The notes beneath the pieces were generated by a model. That model was not told where the DNA came from. It did not search any database and worked only from the letters and a program-made list of their open reading frames with translations. Both the position numbers and the translations under genes were made by a program. From Limosilactobacillus panis (GTDB lineage Bacteria > Bacillota > Bacilli > Lactobacillales > Lactobacillaceae), in NCBI RefSeq assembly GCF_019797825.1, contig NZ_CP081855.1:248001-312000 (forward strand): a stretch of 64,000 nucleotides of DNA, read 5' to 3'. Shown piece by piece: positions 18,751 through 26,778 of the stretch. How positions within the stretch are numbered: position 1 is the first letter of the stretch; every line of letters starts with the position of its first letter.

Positions 18751-18792
18751 GAAACTGGGAAAGCATTAAAGCGCGCCTTTGGCTAGTGTAGG
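18751..18792 (+). repeat. Dispersed intergenic repeat, copy 2
   Basis: GAAACTGGGAAAGCATTAAAG followed by CGCGCCTTTGGCTAGTGTAG matches the minus strand of 11300-11342 with few differences. Sequence after about 18795 is not shared. Confidence 0.6.
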
Positions 18793-18869
18793 AGGTATAA
18801 ACAATACCAGCTGAAGGCACCTTGATGCTTTTTCTCCGTTACTAGTATTGCAAAATATTTCATGCTATG

Positions 18870-18975
18870 ATTAATAATGCAAATATGATAATTAATGACG
18901 TCCATTGCGGAATTGCCCGCAATAGCACGGGGAGTATGGGGGCATCTATCTATTGAATAGGTAGGTGCCTTTTTT
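18870..18975 (+). promoter_or_regulatory. Structured leader with terminator before an MFS pump gene
   Basis: An extended -10 (TGCTATGAT, 18861-18869) is followed by two hairpins. The first is ATTGCGG-6 nt-CCGCAAT (18904-18923). The second is an intrinsic terminator GGCATCTATCTAT/ATAGGTAGGTGCC with six Ts ending at 18975. The pump gene starts only 37 bp later, so the terminator looks like an attenuator in its leader and not just the end of the previous gene. I do not recognise a known riboswitch. Confidence 0.45.
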
Positions 18976-19012
18976 GTTGTCGCCTCTAGTAAAAAAGGAG
19001 TTGAGTTGCCAA

Positions 19013-20410
19013 ATGGAAAAGCAAAGTGAAAAAATTCAGGGCTGGATGGTGTTAGCCGTCATTGCTGCCGGAGTGATGTCCTTTGCTGGAGTGGTAGTTG
19101 AGACGGCCGTGAATATCTCATTTCCGACCCTGATGCGTGAGTTTAAAATTTCTACTGACCTGGTTCAGTGGATGACAACGATTTGTCTGCTGACCGTTTC
19201 CCTGACGGTCCCCTTATCTGCCTACCTGAAACGGCGGTTTAAGACTAAGCATCTCTTTGTTTTCGCCAACCTTACTTTTACGGTAGGCCTTTTGATTGAT
19301 ATTTTGGCCCCTAACTTTTGGCTTCTGCTTGTTGGCCGCTTGGTTCAGGGAATTGGGACCGGCGTGGCCCTACCGTTAATGTTTAACATCATCCTTGATT
19401 GGGTACCGCAGCGACGGGTTGGCATGATGATGGGACTAGGGACAATGATTACTGGGATTGCCCCGGCAGTTGGTCCAACCTATGGTGGCCTTTTGGTTAA
19501 TAGCCTTGGTTGGCGGTGGATTTTTATCTTCCTGCTACCGCTGTTGGTCCTTTCATTAATTACGGGAATGGTGACCATTCGGCAAAAGGGGCGGCTAATG
19601 AAGACGGAATTTGACTGGCTGAGTTTGGTGACATTGATTTTAATGTTTGCCGGGTTGACCACCGGTTTTGCCAATATGGGTAGCCAACCACTGCTTTCCT
19701 GGTTGGTATTAGGCAGCTTTGCGATAGGACTGATCGGTACCATTGCCTTCATCACCCGTTCGCTGAAAATTACAAGTCCAATTGTAAATCTAACCCTTTT
19801 TGCCCGCCACCGCTTTGCCCGACTGGCATTTGCTTTTCTCCTCTTTCAACTAACCGCCTTAGGCCTTTCCTTTCTCGTGCCTAACTACATTCAACTGGTT
19901 AACCATGGCAGTGCAATGTTAGCGGGGCTAATTGTTTTACCCGGAGCTGCCCTTGGTGCAGTGACGGGACCCTTTGGTGGACGCCTTCTTGACCAGTTTG
20001 GTGCCCGCAAACCCGTCCTCAGTGGAGTGGTGCTCAACCTTATTGCGGTGATTGGCCTGACCTGCCTGGCCACTGGTCGGTTAACTAACTCAACGATTAT
20101 CTTTTTGTACATTGCCTTTATGGTCGGCGCAGGTTTGTCCTTTGGTAATATTATGACGAGCGCTTTAGCAAGTTTGCCGGACCAAAGTAATGGGGATGGC
20201 AATGCCATTTTGAATACCCTTCAGCAGTTTGCCGGGGCTGTGGGGACGTCTATTGCGTCGACAATCGTTGCGGCCAGCCAAGCAAATCATGACCGGCCCC
20301 TGGACCAGGCGACTGCTATGGGTACCCAACACGCCTTGCTAGTCTTACTAGTTGCTTTACTGCTGGAATTGGCGCTGGTTTATTGGACGTTGCCGAAGGA
20401 TAATCGTTAA
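19013..20410 (+). CDS. MFS drug exporter, DHA2 (EmrB/QacA) family
   Basis: This 465-residue membrane protein has about 14 predicted helices. It shows DHA2 features: VNISFPTLMREF, VQWMTTICLLTVSLTVPLSA, GRLVQGIGTGVALPLMFNII (motif near helix 5) and NTLQQFAGAVGTSIAS near the end. Such pumps expel drugs or other hydrophobic compounds with proton motive force. I chose ATG 19013 (MEKQSEK) over the upstream in-frame start at 18965, which lies inside the terminator. AAAAGGAG lies 12 nt upstream, a long but usable spacing. The structured leader before it suggests regulated expression. The substrate is unknown. Confidence 0.85.
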   Translation: MEKQSEKIQGWMVLAVIAAGVMSFAGVVVETAVNISFPTLMREFKISTDLVQWMTTICLLTVSLTVPLSAYLKRRFKTKHLFVFANLTFTVGLLIDILAPNFWLLLVGRLVQGIGTGVALPLMFNIILDWVPQRRVGMMMGLGTMITGIAPAVGPTYGGLLVNSLGWRWIFIFLLPLLVLSLITGMVTIRQKGRLMKTEFDWLSLVTLILMFAGLTTGFANMGSQPLLSWLVLGSFAIGLIGTIAFITRSLKITSPIVNLTLFARHRFARLAFAFLLFQLTALGLSFLVPNYIQLVNHGSAMLAGLIVLPGAALGAVTGPFGGRLLDQFGARKPVLSGVVLNLIAVIGLTCLATGRLTNSTIIFLYIAFMVGAGLSFGNIMTSALASLPDQSNGDGNAILNTLQQFAGAVGTSIASTIVAASQANHDRPLDQATAMGTQHALLVLLVALLLELALVYWTLPKDNR

Positions 20411-20488
20411 AGTTACCAGGTGAGTCTGCGAGTAAATAAAGCGGCCCGCCAGCTAGAGAGTGACGAGTCCTTTTTCCAGTGCCACTTC

Positions 20489-21520
20489 TTACTTCTCAAG
20501 CTGCTTAAGCAAATCTGCCGGGACGTGGCGCGGCCCTTGGACAGAGGTCACCCCGTGTTGCTTGATGTAGGAAAGGGAAAACTGATTGTGAGCGTACTCC
20601 TTTTCGAACTGGAGCTTCATGACCCGGTTGATTTTTAACTGGGGACTCTGGTAATCATAGGGGATATCAGTTTCAACCACCCGACAGCGATAAATGATTG
20701 CCTTGATCGGTGCGGAAACGTAGAGAAATGCTGTGTCACCAACCCGGACCTTAGTCGACTGCTTCCAGGTAATGGTGTTGTTGTTAATGAAGGCGTGCAT
20801 GATGTCGTAGTACTTCGGATTAGCAGGAATCAACCAGGCCCGGGGCTTGGTAAGAATTTGCCGACTGTCCTGGACAAGCTTTTGAAGTTTCTCGTCACCT
20901 AGGTGGTCGTCAAGGGTCACGCAAACCCAGTTTTTCTTGCTGAGGTGGTAACCGGGATAAATTCCCTTTCGTTTGAGGAGCGCAGAACGTTGTTGAGTGG
21001 TACAGCGGAGATCGATAACTTCGATCTTGGCTTGGTCGGGTGCCCCTTTATCAGTTAATCGGGCCCGGGGGATGTTCATTACTAACCCGTACCACTTTTG
21101 CGACTGGGGTTCACGAAAGGCCGCATAGTCGGGTAGTTTTTTGAAGACAAATTCTGGCTGATCGTGAAATTCCTGGTTAATCCAGGCGGCGAGCCGGTTG
21201 GCCTGGTCACTATGGAAAGGTTCAGTAATAAAACATTTCCGGGCAATTTCGTGGAGGAGGTCAATGTAGGAGGTACGAACTTGGGCGGCAAAGGGACCAC
21301 AGTGAATTGCTCGCAGGGGGAGATATTCTTCGCCGGTACCGTTGTCGATGACGTTACCACTGATTTGACCATCACGACTGACCCGGATGATTGCCCGGAA
21401 CTGTCCATCCATAAAGTCTTGCTTGAACTAGTAGTAATGTTTGCGCTTAGTAAAACCGGCAGCGAGGAATTTAGTGAAATCCGGGCGCTGCTTTTGGAAA
21501 GTCTCTTCTTCGATTGTCAT
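20489..21520 (-). pseudogene. MmcQ/YjbR-like protein with EVE-like C-terminus, in-frame TAG at codon 31
   Basis: From ATG 21520, behind an AGGAGG site, 30 codons (MTIEEETFQKQRPDF...KRKHYY) run into TAG at 21430-21428. The same frame then continues for 313 codons to 20489. The downstream part holds an MmcQ/YjbR-like fold (FRAIIRVSRDG, HSDQANRLAAWINQEFH) and a C-terminal EVE/PUA-like segment (RAWLIPANPKYYDIMHAF, KVRVGDTAFLYVSAP). Restart at ATG 21412 is possible but has no clear ribosome binding site. A CAG-to-TAG change is the simplest origin. Function in the family is poorly known; nucleic-acid binding is suggested. Confidence 0.78.
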
Positions 21521-21828
21521 GGTGGGCCTCCTAACTTTTTTATTATAATCCGGTTCTTGTTGGCCGGGCTAATGATTCGAATCAGTACAAGTTAAGGATT
21601 CGCTAGACCTGTTCGTTGGCTATAGGCGTTGACGAGATAAGATTACTGGGCACTCCACAGCGCTTCTTATTGAAGACATTCTAGTGCCGAAATATCTTGG
21701 TACGAAAGAGAAGCTATATTATATATTTCAAAGCCGAACTAAAAATGATGGCGAGTGGGAGTCGTAATGTTTACTGGCGAGTACTGTTTTATGGTAAGGT
21801 AACTATAAAATAGTAAGGAGTGACGACT
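21521..21828. other. Intergenic region, 308 bp
   Basis: Contains the ribosome binding sites of the divergent neighbours (AGGAGG at its left end; TAAGGAG at 21814-21820). I see no RNA gene, strong terminator or convincing small ORF. Confidence 0.4.
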
Positions 21829-22473
21829 ATGACAAAAGTGGCGGTCATTGGTGCTTCCGGGATGGCCGGTAGTGCGATTTACCAGCAGGCAGTAGGGAAG
21901 GATAGATTAGCAGTGACGGGAATTATCCGTGATGAAGCCAAGGCCCGCCAGGTTCTGGGCGCTAACGCCAACCTGCTGATGGGGGATGTCTTGACGTTGA
22001 GTTCCGCTACGCTGGGGGAATTTGACATTATTGTGGACGCCTTTAATCCGGGCCCGGCCCACGCTGACCAGCAGCTTGACCTGGCGAAGAAACTGGTCCA
22101 GGTCGCCCAGCAGCACCCGGCACGACTGATCTTTATTCTGGGTGCCGGCAGCCTGCGGACGGGCAGTAACCGCCATTACTTCGTGGAAGACATCGCCAAA
22201 ACCCCTGGGGCGGATAAATGGATCAATACGCCTCGTCAACAGCTTAAGGAGTATCAATACCTGATGACGGTTAACGACGTTGATTGGCTGGGTATTTCGC
22301 CGTCGGCCATGTTTGTGCCGGGCCCGGCTAGTAAATACGTTATCGGGGGTGACGACTTACTGGTTAACGGGGATGGTCAATCACAAGTCACCGCGGGGAC
22401 GATGGCCAAGTTGGTTATCAACGAGGTTTGCGCCCCTCACCACCAGCAACGGATTACGGTGATTGACGATTGA
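21829..22473 (+). CDS. NAD(P)H-binding atypical SDR / NmrA-like protein
   Basis: The 214-residue protein starts with a Rossmann nucleotide site, TKVAVIGASGMAGSAIYQQA. It continues with segments typical of atypical short-chain dehydrogenases such as the YwnB-like group: LLMGDVLTLSS, FDIIVDAFNPGP, RLIFILGAGSLRTG and WLGISPSAMFVPGP. The family is linked to redox sensing or flavin/NADP reduction, but a substrate cannot be given. TAAGGAG sits 8 nt before ATG 21829; an upstream GTG at 21820 would overlap that site. A hairpin terminator follows, so the gene is monocistronic. Confidence 0.82.
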   Translation: MTKVAVIGASGMAGSAIYQQAVGKDRLAVTGIIRDEAKARQVLGANANLLMGDVLTLSSATLGEFDIIVDAFNPGPAHADQQLDLAKKLVQVAQQHPARLIFILGAGSLRTGSNRHYFVEDIAKTPGADKWINTPRQQLKEYQYLMTVNDVDWLGISPSAMFVPGPASKYVIGGDDLLVNGDGQSQVTAGTMAKLVINEVCAPHHQQRITVIDD

Positions 22474-22517
22474 TGGCTTGTCTTCACGTGAAGCTGGTCT
22501 TTAGGAAAGTACTAAGA

Positions 22518-22559
22518 GGACGCTAGTATTCGGTTTTTTCGGATACTAGCGCCTTTTTT
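22518..22559 (+). terminator. Terminator after the SDR gene
   Basis: GACGCTAGTATTCG pairs with CGGATACTAGCGCC around a T-rich loop and is followed by seven Ts. Confidence 0.8.
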
Positions 22560-22579
22560 AACATTATTCGAAATACCAA

Positions 22580-22610
22580 TTGACTGTTACGCAACGTTAC
22601 AGGATACATT
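22580..22610 (+). promoter_or_regulatory. MerR-type promoter of the dehydrogenase gene
   Basis: TTGACT (22580-22585) and TACATT (22605-22610) are separated by 19 bp. The spacer carries the near-palindrome CTGTTACGCAACGTTACAG (22584-22602). Over-long 19-bp spacers with a central dyad are the hallmark of MerR-activated promoters, and a MerR gene follows this operon. The element recurs at 24492 and, inverted, at 26700. Confidence 0.8.
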
Positions 22611-22642
22611 TAATGATAAAGAAACAAAAAGAGGCTTTAATT

Positions 22643-23632
22643 ATGTCAAAGGATACAATGCAAGCTATTCAACTCACCCAGCCATGTGCTGCTGATGAAT
22701 TACACCCGACGACGGTGCCGGTTCCCCAGCTAAAGCCTGGTTACGCCTTGGTCAAGGTCAAGGCCTTTGGCGTTAACGAATCCGAGGTAACGAGCCGGAA
22801 GGGTAAATCTTCACCAGACTTTAAATTTCCCCGGATCCTTGGTATCGAAGGGGTAGGAATCATTGACCGGGTCAACGCGGGCTCCAATTTTAAGCCGGGC
22901 CAAAAGGTGGTCACAATGATGGGCGGCATGGGTCGCGCCATTGATGGTTCCTATGCTGAATACATGTTGATTAAGGAGAAGAACCTGATTCCATTTGAAA
23001 GTGGCCTTGACTGGTCAATCATCGGTGCTTTACCAGAAATGCTCCAGACCGCCTATGGTTCAATTACCCAGGGCCTTCGCGTGCAAACGGGTGACCTTCT
23101 CTTAGTTTGGGGTGGCAGCTCGACGGTTGGCCTGATGGCGGCTGTCCTGGCGTATCACATGGGTGCCAAAGTGATTGCTAGCACGCGAAACGAAAACAAG
23201 CTGGCTACAATGGCGAAGTTGGGAAATGATTACCCAGTTTTGGATGACCGGGACTTTGCTGACCGGGTCAAGAAGATTGCACCAGACAAGGTCGACAAGG
23301 TACTGGAACTAGTTGGCTTTTCAACTCTCTTCCAGGATATGGGCTTAGTTAAGGAAGATGGTTATACTTGCTTTACCGGGGCCCTCGGTGGGAAGTGGAC
23401 ACTGAACAACTTTTCGCCATTCATGATTCCAACCGGTGTTTTCCTGACGAGCTACGCTGGCGAGGCTAAGGACTTGCCGGCAAAGTACTTTAACCACATC
23501 CTCAAATTGATTGAAGACCGTCAACTTACCGTACCGCTTGCCAAAGTTTACCACGGCCTGAGTGAGGTCGGTGAGGCGCAAGCTAACTTGGAGTCGGGCA
23601 AGTTTAGCGGTAAGCACGTAGTAGTCCTTTAA
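22643..23632 (+). CDS. Zinc-binding alcohol dehydrogenase / quinone oxidoreductase family protein
   Basis: The 329-residue protein is a medium-chain dehydrogenase: MQAIQLTQPCAADEL, VKAFGVNESEVTSRKG, ILGIEGVGIIDRV, and the nucleotide-binding LLVWGGSSTVGLMAAVLAYHMGAKVIAS. The catalytic zinc cysteine is absent (VNESEV replaces it), placing it with zinc-free quinone oxidoreductases that use NADPH. ATG 22643 is chosen because the promoter lies between it and the earlier in-frame codon at 22580. The gene sits behind a MerR-type promoter and is followed 31 bp later by the MerR gene, which points to detoxification of electrophiles or quinones on induction. Confidence 0.88.
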   Translation: MSKDTMQAIQLTQPCAADELHPTTVPVPQLKPGYALVKVKAFGVNESEVTSRKGKSSPDFKFPRILGIEGVGIIDRVNAGSNFKPGQKVVTMMGGMGRAIDGSYAEYMLIKEKNLIPFESGLDWSIIGALPEMLQTAYGSITQGLRVQTGDLLLVWGGSSTVGLMAAVLAYHMGAKVIASTRNENKLATMAKLGNDYPVLDDRDFADRVKKIAPDKVDKVLELVGFSTLFQDMGLVKEDGYTCFTGALGGKWTLNNFSPFMIPTGVFLTSYAGEAKDLPAKYFNHILKLIEDRQLTVPLAKVYHGLSEVGEAQANLESGKFSGKHVVVL

Positions 23633-23663
23633 AAGAAACCTATCCTAAAAGAGGAATGAAAAA

Positions 23664-24482
23664 ATGGATGATAAGCAGCTAATGACCATTTCACAATTTG
23701 CTAAGGCAGTCGGCACAACCCGGCGAACGCTTCTTTTTTATGACCAAAAGGGAATCTTCAAGCCCAAAAAGGCCATGGCTAATGGCTACCGTTACTACGG
23801 CTATGAGCAGATCTACAAGATGAATTTTATTCTGGGGCTCCGCGACCTCGGACTCTCAGTGGGAAATATTAAAGATTACCTCAACGATAATAGTTCAGAG
23901 ACGCTTAACAGGAAACTTGGCGAACTGAAAGAAAAGGTTCAGACACGAATTAAGAATCTCCAGCAGGTACTAGCAATCCTAGACCAGAAGGAAGAAGATA
24001 ACACCCAACTGACGAATGTTGGCTTTTATGTCGTCAAGAAAATTTTCTTCCCGCTTCGTGAGTTTTGGTGCTCGGACTTTAAAGTGGACTGCTCAGAAAA
24101 AGAAATCGCCCAGGCATACAGCAATTTCTACCAGCGGCTTGGCGCGGGAATTATGGCCAATAACATGCTATCTGGTTTCTTGACCGACTTACCTCAGGCC
24201 CAAGCAAATCGTTATGCCGATGCCGGCTTCCGAATTATTAAGGAAAAGTCCTTTGCCAGCCAGGTAAACATGCCAGTGATGAACCAGGCCAATGGTGAGT
24301 ACGTGGTGGTTAAGGTCAAAAATGACGGTGCAGGGATTGAGAAGGGCCTTGCTGCACTTAGTGACTTTGTGGCCCAAGAAGGTCTCAAAATTGGTAATGA
24401 CCTCTGGCAATTTAATCTCGGGGTGGACATCAAACGCCTCGGCCTGACGGAAAATAGTATTCTTGCTTACCAAATTATTTAG
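23664..24482 (+). CDS. MerR-family regulator with GyrI-like effector domain
   Basis: The 272-residue protein has an N-terminal MerR helix-turn-helix (residues 6-75: LMTISQFAKAVGTTRRTLLFYD, GYRYYGYEQIYKMNFI). A coiled-coil dimer helix follows (KLGELKEKVQTRIKNLQQVL), then a C-terminal effector domain of the BmrR/GyrI type. BmrR-like proteins bind hydrophobic drugs and untwist a 19-bp promoter spacer to activate transcription. Three such promoters with a shared dyad lie within 3 kb (22580, 24492, 26700), so this is their probable activator. It is co-transcribed with the dehydrogenase. Confidence 0.88.
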   Translation: MDDKQLMTISQFAKAVGTTRRTLLFYDQKGIFKPKKAMANGYRYYGYEQIYKMNFILGLRDLGLSVGNIKDYLNDNSSETLNRKLGELKEKVQTRIKNLQQVLAILDQKEEDNTQLTNVGFYVVKKIFFPLREFWCSDFKVDCSEKEIAQAYSNFYQRLGAGIMANNMLSGFLTDLPQAQANRYADAGFRIIKEKSFASQVNMPVMNQANGEYVVVKVKNDGAGIEKGLAALSDFVAQEGLKIGNDLWQFNLGVDIKRLGLTENSILAYQII

Positions 24483-24491
24483 CAAAGGAAT

Positions 24492-24522
24492 TTGACTGTT
24501 TCCCAACGTTACGGTGAATAAT
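24492..24522 (+). promoter_or_regulatory. MerR-type promoter of the SnoaL-like gene
   Basis: TTGACTGTTTCCCAACGTTACG (24492-24513) shares the TTGACTGT and CAACGTTAC halves with the promoter at 22580. A 19-bp spacer leads to AATAAT at 24517-24522. Confidence 0.7.
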
Positions 24523-24549
24523 ACCGTTAAAAGAAAAAGGAGAACGAAA

Positions 24550-24988
24550 ATGAAAAGTGCGAAGACAGTTGCTAAACACGTTATTGAAATGGAAGAAGGA
24601 GCCCTTGATAAGTACTATGCTGGTGACATGACCGGTTACTATGATATTTGGTCGCACGATGATTTTTCTTACTTTGATACTTGACCATGCCAAACGGGTG
24701 GATAGCTTTGCTGCGATTAAGGATTTTATGGATAAGAACCTGGCGGGAAAGATGCACGCCGACACTTACCAGTTTGTGGCACCCCGGGTTCAGCTGCATG
24801 GCGACACTGCCATCTTGACCTACCAGCTGTTTGCTGATACGAATTTTATTAATATGAAATACAATGTGGTCGAGGTTTTCCAGAAGAACACCACCGGTGA
24901 ATGGAAGGTGGTTCATTCGACTTGGGATACCATCACCCCATATGCTCGTGACCTTTCGCAAGACCAGAAGGGAACCGTCACCGCATAA
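24550..24988 (+). pseudogene. SnoaL-like / NTF2-like protein, frameshifted
   Basis: From ATG 24550 (AAAAAGGAGAACG ribosome binding site) the frame encodes MKSAKTVAKHVIEMEEGALD, then YYDIWSHDDFSYFDT and a stop near 24684. The next frame continues without a gap as DHAKRVDSFAAIKDFMDKNL and KNTTGEWKVVHSTWDTITPY to 24988, the conical-barrel fold of SnoaL/NTF2 proteins. Deleting one T in GATACTTGACC would rejoin them. Members bind small ligands or act as cyclases or isomerases. The MerR-type promoter upstream puts it in the same regulon as the dehydrogenase. The lesion probably inactivates it. Confidence 0.75.
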
Positions 24989-24996
24989 GACAAACA

Positions 24997-25031
24997 AAAG
25001 CCTTGCACGCCAATTTACCGTGCAAGGCTTT
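24997..25031. terminator. Bidirectional terminator
   Basis: AAAGCCTTGCACG pairs perfectly with CGTGCAAGGCTTT between convergent genes. Confidence 0.75.
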
Positions 25032-25042
25032 ACTAGCTTTAG

Positions 25043-26134
25043 TTAAAGACCTAGGTACTTGTCCTTGATCATCTCCGCCTTTTTGGCGTGATCTTCAGGA
25101 TAGATGAAACTGTAATCAATCCCAAGCTTGGCCAGTTCGTCCAGGATCGGTCGCTTGTACTGGGCGGGGATGATGTACTTTTCCTTTTCATCTGGGTTTT
25201 CCGAATTATAGAGACTGAGAATATCGATTGCCAGCTGGGCCCGCTTTTCAACCTCTTCATAATCGATTTCCAATGATTGGTCATATTCGTCACCAATGAA
25301 GGGCACAAAAAGGAAAAGCCCCTGCTGGTTTTCCATCCGTCGGCTCATCCGCTTACTTGTGACGATCTTGGGCACGATTAGTTCAAGCGGGTTTAGCTTA
25401 TTGGCGAAACTTGGGATATCGCGCTTGGCCTCTTCAAACAGCCGGAGGAAAGGCAGGGTTTGAAGGTCGTGCTTGAACTCGGCAAAGTAATTTGAATCTT
25501 CATCTTCGAAATAGTTCAAGTAGTCATCACTCCATAGGCGATGCTGCTGAGCAATGTAGCTATTATCTAATTGATAGAAGTTTTTGACAGTCTGGAAAAA
25601 CGAGCTTTTGTCCGCCATTGATTGGCGGGCAAGCGATGACTCTAGTTGCATCTCATTGCTGAAAGCATTCTTTTTGAAGTAGTTATGGTTGGTAAGGCCG
25701 CTTTTAAAATTATATTCGTTGATTAGGTTGTGCCAACCGCGCTGGTTCAACATTTTCGCTAGTTTATCGGGATTCGGTTGGTCCTTATAAACATAAACTT
25801 CACCATTTCCCTGACCGCCCTTGACCGCGAAGAAGAGGGCAATCAGGGGGTTAGAACTAACATCCAGTAGCCGGGTCGGCAGGTGGTAGTGTTCCATAAG
25901 TGCCATCCGTTCAAAGTTTGTCCGACACTTTTCGAAGAGCTGGGGGTCCGTCATGAGGAAGTCATTAAACAGGTTGTCTTCGTTATCGAGCAGTTTCCGA
26001 CTCCGAAAAATTGCTGGCAAGGTATTAGAAAAGGCATCATCTTGCCCACGGAAGTAATAATTATGTTCCTTATTGTTAATCAACTTTTCAATTTCTTGGA
26101 TATAGTTAGAAACGGTTTGGATGTTATGGATCAT
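25043..26134 (-). CDS. FRG domain-containing protein
   Basis: The 363-residue protein carries the FRG domain near its N-terminus: the naming motif YFRGQDDA, then LPAIFRS, MEHYHLPTRLLDVSSNPLIA and LFFAVKGG. The rest is charged and unassigned. FRG domains have no firm biochemical role; they occur in accessory genes and sometimes near defence loci, but nothing here marks a defence island. The gene is alone between a bidirectional terminator and the broken spx-like gene. The ATG at 26134 has AAGGTAGG about 11 nt upstream. No transmembrane segment or signal peptide is visible. Confidence 0.8.
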   Translation of the reverse strand: MIHNIQTVSNYIQEIEKLINNKEHNYYFRGQDDAFSNTLPAIFRSRKLLDNEDNLFNDFLMTDPQLFEKCRTNFERMALMEHYHLPTRLLDVSSNPLIALFFAVKGGQGNGEVYVYKDQPNPDKLAKMLNQRGWHNLINEYNFKSGLTNHNYFKKNAFSNEMQLESSLARQSMADKSSFFQTVKNFYQLDNSYIAQQHRLWSDDYLNYFEDEDSNYFAEFKHDLQTLPFLRLFEEAKRDIPSFANKLNPLELIVPKIVTSKRMSRRMENQQGLFLFVPFIGDEYDQSLEIDYEEVEKRAQLAIDILSLYNSENPDEKEKYIIPAQYKRPILDELAKLGIDYSFIYPEDHAKKAEMIKDKYLGL

Positions 26135-26232
26135 TAAACTAGCCTACCTTTACAAAGCCAGAGTGCGTCTTCGTAAATAAATTTTAAACTAGCTCAACAG
26201 GAAATACTAGTGTAAACGCTTAACGTTTTTAA

Positions 26233-26640
26233 CTAGGCAACGTTCGCCCGGCATTGAGCAGCCTGCAATTCAAGAATGCGGACTTCGCGGGGAATAAACT
26301 GGCGGATATCGTCGGCATTATAACCAATCTGGAGCCGTTGCTCATCAACGATTAGCGGGTATCGTAGAAGAGACGGATTCTGGTTGATCAGCCCTAGCAG
26401 CTCTTTTAGCGATAGGTCGTCATTAAGCACCCGTACCTTTAACCGCTTGTAAGCCTTAGAGCGGGTACAGATAATATCTTTTGTACCATTTTCGGTTAGG
26501 TAAAGGATTTGTTTAAACTCCGTAAAGGTGAGGCGACTATTTGCGACGTTGCGTTCACTAAAGGCGAGGTGGTGATCTTCTAACTACGCCCGGGCCTTGC
26601 GCGATGAACTACTTTGCGGTGATACAAATAGTTTGATCAT
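26233..26640 (-). pseudogene. Spx-like regulator with in-frame TAG and SxxS in place of CxxC
   Basis: Reading minus from ATG 26640 (AAGGGAG site) gives MIKLFVSPQSSSSRKARA, a TAG at 26586-26584, then LEDHHLAFSERNV, FKQILYLTENGTKDIICTRS and LRYPLIVDEQRLQIGYN to 26233. This is a 135-codon Spx/ArsC-family protein. In Bacillus Spx the TAG position is tryptophan (KARAWLEEH), so a TGG-to-TAG change fits. The redox pair Cys10-x-x-Cys13 of Spx is Ser-x-x-Ser here, so it was probably not a thiol sensor even before the stop. Spx proteins bind RNA polymerase alpha. A MerR-type promoter lies upstream. Confidence 0.83.
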
Positions 26641-26669
26641 TAGAAAAACTCCCTTCTGTTTTGTTGTTC

Positions 26670-26700
26670 AGCATAAACTAGGACGCAACGTTACAGTCAA
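26670..26700 (-). promoter_or_regulatory. MerR-type promoter of the spx-like gene
   Basis: On the minus strand TTGACT (26700-26695) and TATGCT (26675-26670) flank a 19-bp spacer containing GTAACGTTGCG, the same dyad as at 22580. Confidence 0.75.
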
Positions 26701-26778
26701 GTTACTTTAGTAGCTTTGTCCTTGATGGTGTCTTATTCTCGTAGAAGAACTGATTGTTAGATGAAAGGAGAACTGGTA

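Noticed and set aside
20420..20638. 72-codon plus-strand frame after the MFS pump
   Set aside because: It is the complement of the coding sequence of the minus-strand MmcQ-like gene.
25043..26134. FRG-domain gene as part of a defence island
   Set aside because: No other defence-type gene is nearby; the neighbours are a broken spx-like gene and a housekeeping rarA.
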